Assembly (NCBI GenBank): GCA_022414725.1
Contig: CM039465.1
Span: forward strand, 1,749,671-1,813,670
DNA: 64,000 nucleotides
Direction of reading: 5' to 3'
DNA from: Microglena sp. YARC
Taxonomy: Eukaryota > Chlorophyta > Chlorophyceae > Chlamydomonadales > Chlamydomonadaceae
Part shown: positions 42,801 to 55,795 of the stretch, one piece after another
Layout: each line of letters opens with the position of its first letter
Numbering within the stretch: the first letter of the stretch is position 1
Program-made: the position numbers and the translations under genes
The notes under the pieces: generated by a model
Databases searched by the model: none
What the model was told of the DNA's origin: nothing
The model's input: only the letters and a program-made list of their open reading frames with translations

Positions 42801-44156
42801 GACGACGATGATTATGATGATGATGATGATGTTTGGGACTAAACTACTGAGGCTTGCAGATAAACTGACAGGAGACCAGCTCGCTCTCTTAGCCCCACCT
42901 GTTGATATAATAAGGGTAAGTTCTGATGGTGACTTCGCAAGAAGTTGGAATTCCAGACATTTGATGACGATGATGATGATGATGATGATGATGATGATAA
43001 TGATGATGATTGGGACTCTACTACCGCAGCTTGAAGCTCAACTGACAGTAGACCAGCTCGCTCCCTTAGCCCCACCTGATGATTTAGTAAGGGCAAGTTT
43101 TGAGGGTGCTTTTGCGAGATTTTGCAAAATCCAGGCATTTGATGACGACAGCGACGACGACCATGATTATGATTATGATGATGATGTTTGGGACTAAACT
43201 ACCGAGGCTTGCAGATAAACTGACAGGAGACCAGCTCGCTCCCTTAGCCCCACCTGTTGATTTAGAAAGGGTAAGTTCTGAGGGTGATTTTGTGAGATCT
43301 TGAAAATTCCAGACATTTAATGACGACGATGACGATGCTTGTGACTCTACTACCGCAGCTTTTTGATAAACTGACAGGAGACCAGCTCGCTCTCTTAGCC
43401 CCACCTGTTGATTTAGTAAGGGTAAGTTCTGAGGGTGCTTTTGTGAGATTTTGATAATTCCAGACATTTGATGATGCAACGATGACGACGACGATGATCA
43501 TGATGATGTTTGGGAATCCACTACTGAGGCTTGCAGCTGAACTGACAGGAGACCAGCTCGCTCCCTTAGCCCCACCTGATGATTTAGTAAGGGCAAGTTT
43601 TGAGGGTGCTTTTGCGAGATTTTGCAAAATCCAGGCATTTGATGACGACGGCGATGACGACGGTGACAATAATGATGATGATGTTTGGGACTCCACTACC
43701 GAGGCTTGCAGATGAACTGACAGGAGACCAGCTCGCTCTCTTAGCCCCACCTGTTGATTTAGTAAGGGTAAGTTCTGAGGGTGATTTTGTGAGATCTTGA
43801 TAATTCCAGACATTTGATGACGACGGCGACCACGACGACAATGATGATGATGATGATGTTTGGGACTAAACTACCAAGGCTTGCAGATAAACTGACAGGA
43901 GACCAGCTCGCTCTCTTAGCCCCACCTGTTGATTTAGTGAGGGTAAGTTCAGAGGGTGATTTTGTGAGATCTTGAAAATTCCAGACATTTAATGACGACG
44001 ATGATGATGCTTGTGACTCTACTACCGCAGCTTTTTGACAAACTGACAGGAGACCAGCTCGCTCTCTTAGCCCCACCTGTTGATTTAGTGAGGGTAAGTT
44101 CTGAGGGTGATTTTGTGAGATCTTGATAATTCCAGACATTTGATGACGACGGCGAC

Positions 44157-44190
<34 letters not shown>

Positions 44191-46468
44191 CTTGGGACTC
44201 TACCACCGCAGCTTGCAGCTCCACTGACAGGAGACCAGCTTGCTCCCTTAGCCCCACCTGTTGATTTAGTAAGGGTAACTTCTGAGGGGGATTTTGCTTG
44301 GCCTTAAAAGCCTCCCACCCCACCCCCACCCAAAACCCCCATTCGCACAAACACAACCACACCAACTAAAGCACCCCTCCCCAACATCCGCCAGCTTAGC
44401 CTTTAATATTTATAAATCGAATTATAAAAATAAAATGAATCTGCTGCATCACACCTGCTCCTCCCTCACATCTGCTAGCTCAGCCTTTTTTAATTTAATT
44501 ATTAAATAGTATAATTAATAAATAAATATGCCCCCCCCCCCCCCCCCCCCCCCCTCACCCTCCACACACACACCTGCCAACCTAGCCTTAATGTTATTAA
44601 TTGAAGTATACAATGAATAATAAATCAATCTGCCGCACCCCACCTGCTCCTCCCTCACATCTGCCAGCTCAGCCTTTAACGCCCCAACCTGCTCTGACAG
44701 GATGCGGATCTTCTCTGTTGACATGTTGACCCCAGCTTCTGCTTCGCTGCAACGTTCAGACATTGCAGAGTAGCGGGACTCGTAGCGCATCACTGATTCA
44801 GATAACTCAGATATGACCACCTCCTTGGAATCTGTTATCTGCGTTTGCACATCCTGGTACATGGTGCAGGCAAGGTGGAAGTGGGCAAGGTGGATTAGGC
44901 GTGGGCAAGGTTGTGGGCAAGGAGGATGAAACAAATGAGTCGTGGGCAAGGTGGATGAGGCCAAGGCAAAGTTGTGGGCAAGGTGGATGAAACAAATTTG
45001 TCTTGGGCAAGGTGGATGAGGCCAAGGCAAAAATGTGGGCAAGGTGGATGAAACAAATTTGTCTTGGGCAAGGTGGATGAGGCCAGGGCAAGGTTGTGGG
45101 CAAGGTGGATGGAACAAATGAGTTGGAAACATTGTGTTGAGGAGATAGCCCATCACTGAGCCAGACAAGTCAGATATGAGCACCTCCTTGTAATGTGTTA
45201 TCTGTGTTGGCACATCCTGGGACATAGCGTGGGCAAGGTGGATAAAAAATGAGTTGCGGAAATTGGATTGAGGAGTTAAGACACATAGTGCGGCCCTGTG
45301 CCAGACAACTCAGATATGAGCACCTCCTTGGAATTTGATATCTGTGTTTGCACATCCTGGGACATGGCGTGGGCAAGGTGGGCGTAGGCAAGGTGGATGA
45401 AAAAAAGGAGAGGCAAACAGTGAATTGAGGAGCTAAGGCACATAGCGCAGCACTGATCCAGGCAACTCATATATGACCACCTCCTTGGAATCTGTTATCT
45501 GTGTTGGCACATCCTGGGACATGGCGTGGGCAAGCTGGACGTGGGCAAGGTGAGTGTGGGCAAGGTGGATAAAACAAATGAATTGTGGGCAAGGTGGATT
45601 AAGCAAATGAGTAGAACATTGAGTTGAGGAGTTAAGACACATAGTGCTTCACTGAGCCAGACAACTCAGACATGAGCACCTCCTTTGAATATATTATCTG
45701 TGTTTGCACATCCTGGGACATGGAATAAGAGTGGGTGTGAGAGGCGTGGGCGCGGTGGCTAAAACAAGAGTGGTGTGGGCAAGGTGGATTAAGCAAACGA
45801 GTTGCAAACATTCAGTTGAGGAGTTAAGACACATAGCCCATCACTGAGCCAGACAACTCAGATATGAGCACTTCCTTGGAATATGATATCTGTGTTTGCA
45901 GATCCTGGGACAAGAAAGAGGGGCAGGTGTGTGGGGTCCATAGGTGTGTGGGTTGGGGGGCTGGGTTGGGAGGGGTGGAGGTGTTTGTGGGTGGAAGAGA
46001 TGGTGGGGTTGGGGTTAGGTTAGGTATGTGTGTGTGGGTGTGGAAGGGATGGGGGGTTAGGGGTTAGGTTGTGGAAGGGATGGGGGGTGAGGGAGGTGTG
46101 TGGGGTCTGTGGGTGGAAGGGTTCGAGGGGGCTGGGTTTGGACAAGTGGAGGTGTGTGTGTGTGGAAGGGTTGGGGGTTTGAAGGGGGGAGGTGTGTGTG
46201 GGGGGTCTGTGGGTGGAAGGGTTGGATTGGATTTGGTTTGGTTTGGTTTGGTTGGGGTTGGGGTTGGGGGGGGGGGGGGGGGGGGGAGAGGGTGAGTAGG
46301 GTGATAGGGTCTGTGGGGTCTGTATGATGGTGTTTGTAGGGTGAGCAGGAAGAGGGAGTGTGGGAAAGGTGGACTCAAGCTATGATTTTCACACATTTTA
46401 CTATGGGAATCACAATGACGGAGAAGGTAGAGGTAGTGTGTGTGTGGGAAGGGAGGGAGGGAGGGAGG

Positions 46469-46565
<97 letters not shown>

Positions 46566-49500
46566 AGAGAGAGGGAAAGAGATGTGATATGGCTTACTGT
46601 ACTTTCTCTATAATAGGGTTGACTAGATGACTTATTCCTAATGTTATTTTTGCGTTTTTGATTACTGTGTGGCTAGACCGCAATTCAAGAGAGAGACGTA
46701 CAAGTTCAGACTGCAGTTGACAGACCTCTGAGTGAAGTTTGCACCTTGTCAATACAGATTTGGCAAAATAATTAAATGAACTGACAGGCCTTGCCCAACT
46801 TCAATCAATCATGGCGGGGGAAATTAAACAAGAAATAAAGTCAAACAAAAACAGGAACAAAGACTCACTAGTTCAGATTGCAGTTGACAAACCTCTGAGT
46901 GCAGTTTGCACCTGATGTCATCAGCCTGGAGGATAAGAGAGGTGGTGATGTGAGGAGGTAAGGTGGTGATGTGAGGTGGTGACGTGAGGAGGTAAGGTGG
47001 TGAGGTGAGTTGAGGTGGTTAGTTAAGGGGTTAGTTGAGGTGGTGATGTGACGTGGTGAGGTGACGTGGTGATGTGAGGTGATGAGTTGAGGTGGTGATG
47101 TGAGGAGGTGGTGAGTTGAGTTGAGGTGGTGAGTTGAGGTGGTGAGTTGAGGTGGTAAGTTGAGGTGGTGAGTTGAGGTGGTGAGTTGAGGTGGTGAGTT
47201 GAGGTGGTGAGTTGAGGTGGTGAGTTGAGGTGGTGATGTGAGGAGGTGGGGTGGTCAGGTGGTGATGTGAGGGGGTGATGTGAGGTGGTGATGTGAGGTG
47301 GTGATGTGAAGAGGTGGGGTGGTCAGGTGGTGATGTGAGGTGGTGATGTGAGGTGGTGATGTGAGGTGGTGATGTGAGGTGGTGATGTGAGGAGGTGGTG
47401 ATGTGAGGTGGTGATGTGAGGTGGTGATGTGAGGTGGTGATGTGAGGTGGTGATGTGAGGTGGTGATGTGAGGTGGTGATGTGAGGTGGTGATGTGAGGA
47501 GGTGGGGTGGTCAGGTGGTGAGGTGAGGTGGTGATGTGAGGTGGTGATGTGAGGTGGTGATGTGAGGAGGTGGGTTGGTGAGGTGGGTTGGTGAGGTGGT
47601 GATGTGAGGTGGTGATGTGAGGTGGTGAGGGGGTGAAGTGAGTTGAGTTGAGGTGGTGAGAGGTGGTGAGGTGATGTGACATGTTGAGTTGAGTTGAGTT
47701 TGTGAGGGAAGATGTGCCAAACCATCTTCATCAAGCCCTGAGGTCCTTGTACAATAAACAAGAAAGCTCTGATGTCAAAGGGGGTTTTCAGGACAAAGGC
47801 CAGCATTCTTTAATTTTGTTTTCATGACGGTACTGGTTGGTGTATTTTCATAAAGGTACGGGTTTTTGGTTATGGTTAGCGGTTTTCGGTACCAGTACCG
47901 TTTTGTTTTTGGTGACGATGCTCTGCACCCTTCTCCTCCTCTAAATATTGAGATAGACAAACATGGTAAGATAAAGAAATGTAACACACCTCGACAGCGG
48001 AGAGTCTTTAATGCTCCTCGAAACCTTGGATCCTGGCGGTCTACAGGTCCTTCTGGTGACGATGCTCGTCAATCCCCTCGAATGACAATAAGTATGTACG
48101 GTAATAATAGCCTAATAATAAGACATACTATCTTTTATTTGTTTCTTTAATTTATTCACGTCGACACACCTCAACAGCGAAAAGCCTTTGCTGCTCCTCG
48201 ATGCAGCGTGTGATCCAGTCGGTGTATGGGTCCTTCTGGTGACAATGCTCTCCAATCTCCTCCTCGAAATATTGAGATAGACAAAAATGGGAAGGTAAAG
48301 AAATGTAACACACCTCAACAGCAAAGAGTCTTTGCTGCTCCTCGAAGCAGCCTGTGATCCAGGCGGTGTCTAGGTCCTTCTGGTGACAATGCTCTCCAAT
48401 CTCCTCCTCGAAATATTGAGATAGACAAAAATGAGAAGGTAAAGAAACGTAGCACACCTCGACAGCGAAGAGTCTTTGCTGCTCCTCGAAGCCTTGGATC
48501 CTGGCGGTCTACAGGTCCTTCTGGTGACGATGCTCACCAATCTCCTCAAATGATAATAAGTATGTAATAATAGCCTAATAATAAGACATACTATATTTTG
48601 TTTGTTTATTTAATTTATTGAAGCACACCTCGACAGCGAAGAGTCTTTGCTGCTCCTCGAAGCCTTTAATCCTGGCCGTGAACAGGTCCTTCTGGTGACG
48701 ATGCTCGCCAATCTCCTCCTCAGCCTCCTGGAGCTGCTTCCTCAACGAAACGACTTCCGTGCGCAGCGTCGCAGCTTTCACCTCCTTCAGGGCACAACTC
48801 ATAGATTGTCTTAGAGGAATGAAGGATTATTGGTGTCAAAACGTGAGGAACCATGGCTAAGCCACTTCACCTCCTTCAGGGCATAGTTCATACATTGATT
48901 TAAGTTTGAAGTGGAATGAGGGATTCTCGGGGTCAAAACAGGAGGTACCTGGTAGGTATAGCCACTTTACCTCCTTCAGGGCATAGTTCATAGATTGTCT
49001 TAGAGGAGAGAAGGATTATTGATGTCAAAACGTGAGGTACCATGCCTAAGCCACTATCGTAAGTATATTGTAGAATTAAATTATCACTGTAGCACAAACT
49101 CATGGCCCCCGTTGATTAAACGATTGTTTGGGGCTCAGTTCATCAGTGTTTTTTTCTTTCCTATAAGGTTGGGCAAGTCCCTTTAGCCTATCTGGCCTAC
49201 CCCTGGACTGTAACATACATACATACATACATACATACATATGGTCCCTCGCACCCACCAGTGTATTTTATTTCAGATTTCTACATTCCAGGTTGAGTAG
49301 CTACTTGGGCTACTCAACCCTCATTTCAGGAAAGTTGCGTAGCCATCACATGGCAAAGCGCGAAGCACGGAGCCTAGGGGGGTCGGGGGGCAGCCCTTCT
49401 CGGTATCGGAGTGTTTTGGGGGTGTAGCACTCGACGGAATGGCGACGGAATGGTGACGCTAATGTCGAAATAAGAAACACAGGCACCCATACATATCACC

Positions 49501-50025
49501 CAGGTCGCCGCCTTCAACTCCTTCATGGTACAATTCATACATTGTTTTTAGTTAGTGTAATGAATGATTATCGGTGTCAAAAAGTGAGGTACCATGCCTA
49601 AGCCACTATGTTTTCCTTGCACCCATACATATCACCCAGGTCGCCGCCTTCAACGCCTTCATGGCACAATTCATACATTGTTTGACGTTAGTAGAATGAA
49701 GGATTATCAACCAGATCCGTGCACCCACCCACCCACCAACCCTGTCTCACGGCGGTAGAGGACGGGCTGCTGCTTTACCTGGAAAGTACTACCATGGTGG
49801 TTGACAGCGACCATGAACACTAAAGCGCACCCACCCGTAGGGATTCGAACCCAGCACCTCCTTCAGTCCAGCGAAATGATCAACCATCGAACCAAAATGT
49901 TATCATACATGAGTGACAACTATGGCCTAGCTAGACCGCCATCATCACCCGCTGTCATCATGTTCCCTACTTATATGTGCATGAATGTATGAGTGGGTAA
50001 AAACTGAAGTACACCCTGATGTATC

Positions 50026-50066
<41 letters not shown>

Positions 50067-53000
50067 CCCCTCTCTCTCTTTCTCTCCCTGGCCTAGCTAG
50101 ACCGCCATCATCACATGATATCAGGCTGCTGTTCCCTATACATATCACCCAGATTCCACCCACCCACCCGCACACCTGCGCACCCATTTCCATAGCGCTA
50201 GACGCAACATTCATCAGATGCATCCGCAACGCCCCTGAATCGCTCTCTGCAGTGTACATAGAATGAGCTTGCAAGTTCATGTACGGTGCAATGCTCCACC
50301 TGCTTTTCCCTATACATATCACCCAAATTCCACCCACCCACCCGCACACCTGCACACCCACCTCCATTGCGCTCGACGCAACGTTCATTAGATTCATCTG
50401 CAATGCCCCTAAATTGCTCTCTGCTGTGTTTGTAGAGGGAGCTAGCGAGTTCATGTAAGGTGCAATGCTCCTACTGCCGGTCCCTATACAAACCACCCAG
50501 ATCCCACCCAGGTCCCACCCACCCGTACACCTGCGCACCTACCTCCATGGCACTAAACGCAACGTTCATCAGATGGCTCTGCAACGCCGCTGAATCGCTC
50601 TCTGCAGTGTTTGTAGAGGGAGCTAGCAAGTTCATGTACGGTGCAATGCTGCTACTGCCGTTCCCTGCACATATCACCCAGATCTAACCCGCCCACCTGT
50701 GCACCCACCTCCATGGCGCTTGACGCAACGTTCATTAGATGATTCTGCAACGCCGCCGAATCGCTCTCTGCAGCATACAGGGAGGGAGCTTGCAGACTCA
50801 TGTACGGTGCAATGCTCCTACTGCCCCCCTCACCTCCTGGGACGCGCCCCCCCTGCCCGAAGGTATGGTAGTGCTGTTTGACCTGGCAGACAGAGTCATT
50901 ATGCTGCTGTCCTGGATGGTAGAAGGCAGGAGTTTGTTAGGTGGAGGGTGCGATGGTGTGGTTGGTGGTATTGGGTGGTGGTAGTGGTGGTTGTTGTTGG
51001 TGGTGGTGGTATTTGCAAGTGGTGCTCGTTAGGTGGTGGGGTGTCACTTTTGTTTTGTGTTTGATGTGTCGTAAATTAAGTGACTCAGGGCGACCCCAGT
51101 GCGACGCACTGCCCCCCTCACCTCCAGGGGTGCGCCCCCCCTGCCCGCAGGTATGGTACTGCTGTTTGAGCAGGCAGACAGGGTCGTTATGGTGCTGTCC
51201 TGGATGGTAGAAGGCAGGAGTTTGTTAGGTGGAGGGTGTGGTGGTTGGTGTGGGTGGTGGTGTGGGTGGTGGGATTGGAGGGTGTGGTGGTGGTGGGTGT
51301 GGTGGGTGGAGGGTGTGGTGGTGGTTGGTGGTTAGTCGTTATGGTGCTGTCCTGGATGGTAGAAGGCAGGAGCTTGTAAGGTGGAGGGTGTAGTGGTATG
51401 GTGGTGATGGTTGGTGGAGGTTGTGGTGGTGGTGGTGATGGTTGGTGGAGGGTGTGGTGGTGGTGGTGGTGGTGGTGTGTGTGGTGTGGTGGGCGTGGTG
51501 ATGGAGGTGGGTGGGTGTAATGCTTGTTAGGGGGAGGGTGTGGTGATGGTGTGGGTGGTGGTGGTGGTAGGTTTGGTGGTGGTGTGGGTTTGGTTGTAAG
51601 GTGTTGGTGGTGTGGGTGGAGGGAGGGTGGTGGTGGGAGGGTGGAGGGTGGGGTGGTGGTTGTTAGGTGTTGGTGGTGTGGGTGTTGTGGTGTGGTGTTG
51701 GTGGTATGGGTGTTGTTGTTGGTGGTGGTGTTTGTTAGGTGTTGGTGGTGTGGTGTTGGTGGTGTGGGTGGTGTGTGGTGTTGTGGTGGGGTGTTGGTGG
51801 TGTGGGTGTTGGTGGTGTGGGTGTTGGTGGTGTTGGGGTGTGGTGTTGGTGTGTGTGGGTGTTGGTGGTGTGGTGTTGGTTGGGGTGGGTGGTGGTGTTG
51901 GTGTGGGTGTGGTGTGTTGGTGGTGTGGGTGTTGGTGGTGTGGGTGGTGGTGGTGGTGGTGGTTGTGGGTGGTGGGATGCTACTGCCCCCCTCACCTCCA
52001 GGGGTGCGCCCCCCCTGCCCGCAGGTATGGTACTGCTGTTTGAGCAGGCAGACAGGGTCGTTATGGTGCTGTCCTGGATGGTAGAAGGCAGGAGTTTGTT
52101 AGGTGGAGGGTGTGGTGGTTGTGGGGTGGTGGTGTGGGTGGTGGGATTGGAGGGTGTGGTGGTGGTGGGTGTGGTGGGGAGGGTGTGTGGTGGTGGTTGG
52201 TGGTTAGTCGTTATGGTGCTGTCCTGGATGGTAGAAGGCAGGAGCTTGTAAGGTGGAGGGTGTAGTGGTATGGTGGTGATGGTTGGTGGAGGGTGTGGTG
52301 GTGGTGGTGGTGGTGGTGTGGTGTGTGTGGGCGTGGTGATGGAGGTGGGTGGGTGTAGTGCTTGTTAGGGGGAGGGTGTGGTGATGGTGTGGGTGGTGGT
52401 GGTGGTAGGTTTGGTGGTGGTGTGGGTTTGGTTGTAAGGTGTTGGTGGTGTGGGTTGGTGGTGGGAGGGTGGAGGGTGGTGGTGGTTGTTAGGTGTGGTG
52501 TGGTTGGTGGTGGTGGTGTTGTGGTGTGGGTGTTGGTGGTGGTGTTGGTGGTGTGGGTGTTGGTGGTGGTGTTGGTGGTGGTGTTGGTGTTGGTGGTGTG
52601 GTGTTGGTGGTGTGGGTGTTGGTGGTGTGGTGTTGTGGTGGTGTTGGTGTGGTGTGGGTGTTGGTGGTGTGGGTGTTGGTGGTGGTGGGTGTTGGTGGTG
52701 TGGGTGTTGGTGGGTGGTGTGTGTGTTGGTGGTGTGGGTGTTGGTGGTGTGTGGGTGTTGGTGTGTGTTGGTGGTGTGTGGGTGTTGGTGGTGTGGGTGT
52801 TGGTGGTGTGGGTGTTGGTGGTGTGGGTGTTGGTGGTGTGGGTGTTGTGGTGTGGTGTTGGTGGTGGTGGGTGTTGGTGGTGTGTGGTGTTGTGGTGGTG
52901 TGGTGGTGTTGTGGGTGGTGGTGGTGGTGGTGTGGGTGTTGTGGTGGTGTGGGTGTTGGTGTGTGGGTGTTGGTGGTGTGGGTGTTGGTGGTGTGGGTGT

Positions 53001-55574
53001 TGGTGGTGTTGGTGGTGTGGGTGTTGGTGGTGTGGGTGTTGGTGGTGTGGGTGTTGGTGGTGTGGGTGTTGGTGGTGTGGGTGTTGGTGGTGGTGTTGTA
53101 GGTGTTGGTGGTGTGGGTGTTGGTGGTGTGGGTGTTGGTGTGTGGGGTGTTGTGGGTGTGGTGTGTTGGTGGTGTGGGTGTTGGTGGTGTGGTGTTGGTG
53201 GTGTGGTGTGGTGGGTGGTGTGGGTGTTGGTGGTGTGGGTGTTGGTGTTGTGGTGTTGGGTGGTGGGGTGTTGGGTGTGGTGGTGTTGGTGTTGGTGTTG
53301 GTGGTGGGTGGTGTGTGGTGTTGGTGGTGTGGGTGTTGTGTGTGTGGGTGGTGTGGTGGTGGTGGTGTGGGTGTTGGTGTGTGGGTTGGGTGGTGGTGTG
53401 GGTGTGTGGTGGTGTGTTGGTGTGTGGGTGTGTGGTGTGGTTGGTGTGTGGGTGTTGGTGGTGGTGGGTGTTGGTGTGTGTGGTGTTGGTTGTTAGGTGG
53501 TGTTGTGGTGGTGTGGGTGTTGGTGTGTGGTGTTGGTGGTGTTTTGGTGGGTGGGTGTGGTGGTGTGGGTGTTGGTGTGTGGTGTGTGGGGTGTTGTGGT
53601 GTGTGGTGTGTGCTAGGTGTTGGGGTGTTGGTGGTGTGGTGTTTGGTGTGTGGGTGTTGGTGTGTGTGTGGGTGTTGGTGGTGTGGGTGTTGGTGTTGTG
53701 TGTGGTGTTGTGGGTGGTGTGGTGTTGGTGGTGGGGTGTTGGTTGTGGTGGTGGGTGTGTGGTGGTGGTGCTTGTTAGGTGAGGGTGTGTGGTGGTGTGT
53801 GGTGTGTGTGGTGTGTGGTGTTGGTGGTGTGGGTGGGTGGTGGTGGTGGTGGTGTGTGGGTGTTGGTGGTGTGGGTGTTGGTGGTGTGGTGCTTGTTAGG
53901 TGGAGGGTGTGGTGGTGGTGTGGTGTGTGGTGTGGTGGTGGTGGTGTGCTTGTTAGGTGGAGGTGTGTGGTGGTGGTGTGGGTGGGTGTGGTGGTATTGG
54001 GGTGGTGGTGCTTGTTAGGTGTAGGTGTATCACTTTTGTTTTGTGTGTGACGCAAATTGAGTGACTCCGGGCGACCCCAGTGCGACGCGCTACCCCCGAA
54101 CCCAGCGGAGCGCAAAGGGCGGTGGGTAATAAAGACACAGTACGCCTTATTACGAGGTGTGAGGTTGAGGGGGTCAGCCCGTTTGCTTGCACTGGTGCCA
54201 ACCACCCTGCAAATATGAAGCTTATCATTATGATCCTGAATTATCCACCTGCCGCGTGGCTACCCTCACTCAATCGTCTACCCAACCACCCAGCCACCAC
54301 CACCCACATGCCTCATGGCTACTCAATTATCTACCCACCCAGCCGCCACCACTACCACCCAGCTGCCACATGGCTACTCAATCGTCTACCCACCCAGCCA
54401 CCACCACCACCACCACCCAGCTGTCACATGGATACTCAATTGTCTACCCAACCACCCAGCCACCACCACCACCCAGCTGCCACATGGCTACTCATTTGTC
54501 TACCCACCCAGCCAGCCACCACCACCACCCAGCTGCCACATGGCTACTCAATCGTCTACCCACCCAGCCAGCCACCACCACCACCCAGCTGCCACATGGC
54601 TACTCAATCGTCTACCCAACCACCCACCCAGCCACCACCACCCAGCTGCCACATGGCTACTCATTTGTCTACCCACCCAGCCAGCCACCACCACCACCCA
54701 GCTGCCACATGGCTACTCAATTCGTCTACCCACCCACCCACCCAGCCACCACCACCGCAGCTGCCACACATGGCTACTCATTTGTCTACCCACCCAGCCA
54801 CCCACCACCACCCAGCTGCCACATGGCTACTCAATCGTCTACCCACCCAGCCACCACCCACCTGCCACATGGATACTCAATTGTCTACCCACGCAGCCAC
54901 CACCCGCCTGCAACATGGCTACTCAATTGTCTACCCAACCACGCAGCCACCACCACCACCCACCTGCTACATGGCTACTAAAATGTCTACCCAACCACCC
55001 AGCCACCACCACCACCCACCTGCCAATCGAGTAGCGATCTGCTGATGCATAGCTTCCACCTTCATCACCGCCCCGGCGTGCTCTGCGGACAGCGTCTGAA
55101 TATCAGACCGAAGCTTTTGCTCCTGCCCCTTCAGCGCCGCCAGGCTTTCCTCCAATCTCTTGCAGGACAGCTCAGTTTCCAACAGCGTACATTTTGCCGC
55201 TGCTACCTCCCCCTGGGTAGCCGCACACCTGTCCTTCAACTCCGCCTCGTTGGATGTGAGACTCGACACACTCCCAGTAAGGGAAATGGTCTGGTCCTTT
55301 ATTTTTCGCAGGGCTTTTTGGTGCTGGCTCTCCTCGGCTTGGAGGCCGGCCACGCGGCCCTGTAGCTGAGATTCTTCTGACAGCAGGGCGGAGAGGGACG
55401 TCTTGTGCAGATCCTCCTTGGCGCGGCTGCTTTCCAGCAAGTGCTGAGCTTCAATCAGCTCCCTCCGCACCTGTGTGTGGGGTGGGTGGGGTGGGGAGGG
55501 GGTGGGGGTGGGGGTGGGGTCAGTGATGGTTTTTGTTTGGGTGGTTGTGTGTGTGTGTGTGTGGGGGGGTGGGT

Positions 55575-55605
<31 letters not shown>

Positions 55606-55747
55606 GGGGTAGTGATGGTTTTGTTTGGGTGGTTGTGTGTGCGTGTGTGTGTGTGTGTGGGGGGGGGGAGGGGGGGGGAGTGATGGTTTTGTTTGGGTGA
55701 TTGTGGGTGTGTGTGTGTGTTGGGTGGTTGGGTGTGTGGTGTGTGCG

Positions 55748-55795
<48 letters not shown>

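Noticed and set aside
47255..47806. 183-aa His/Thr/Ser-rich minus-strand frame
   Set aside because: Translation of a GGTGATGTGA array; neighbouring exons of the gene splice across it.
52211..54205. 664-aa minus-strand and 562-aa plus-strand frames
   Set aside because: Pure products of a GGTGTTGGTGGTGTG array (Thr/Pro/His or Gly/Val/Trp/Cys); no start context, domain or splice logic.
54080..55045. 321-aa and 264-aa plus-strand repeat proteins
   Set aside because: Minisatellite translation; the strand is opposite to the gene and the array ends at a true donor.
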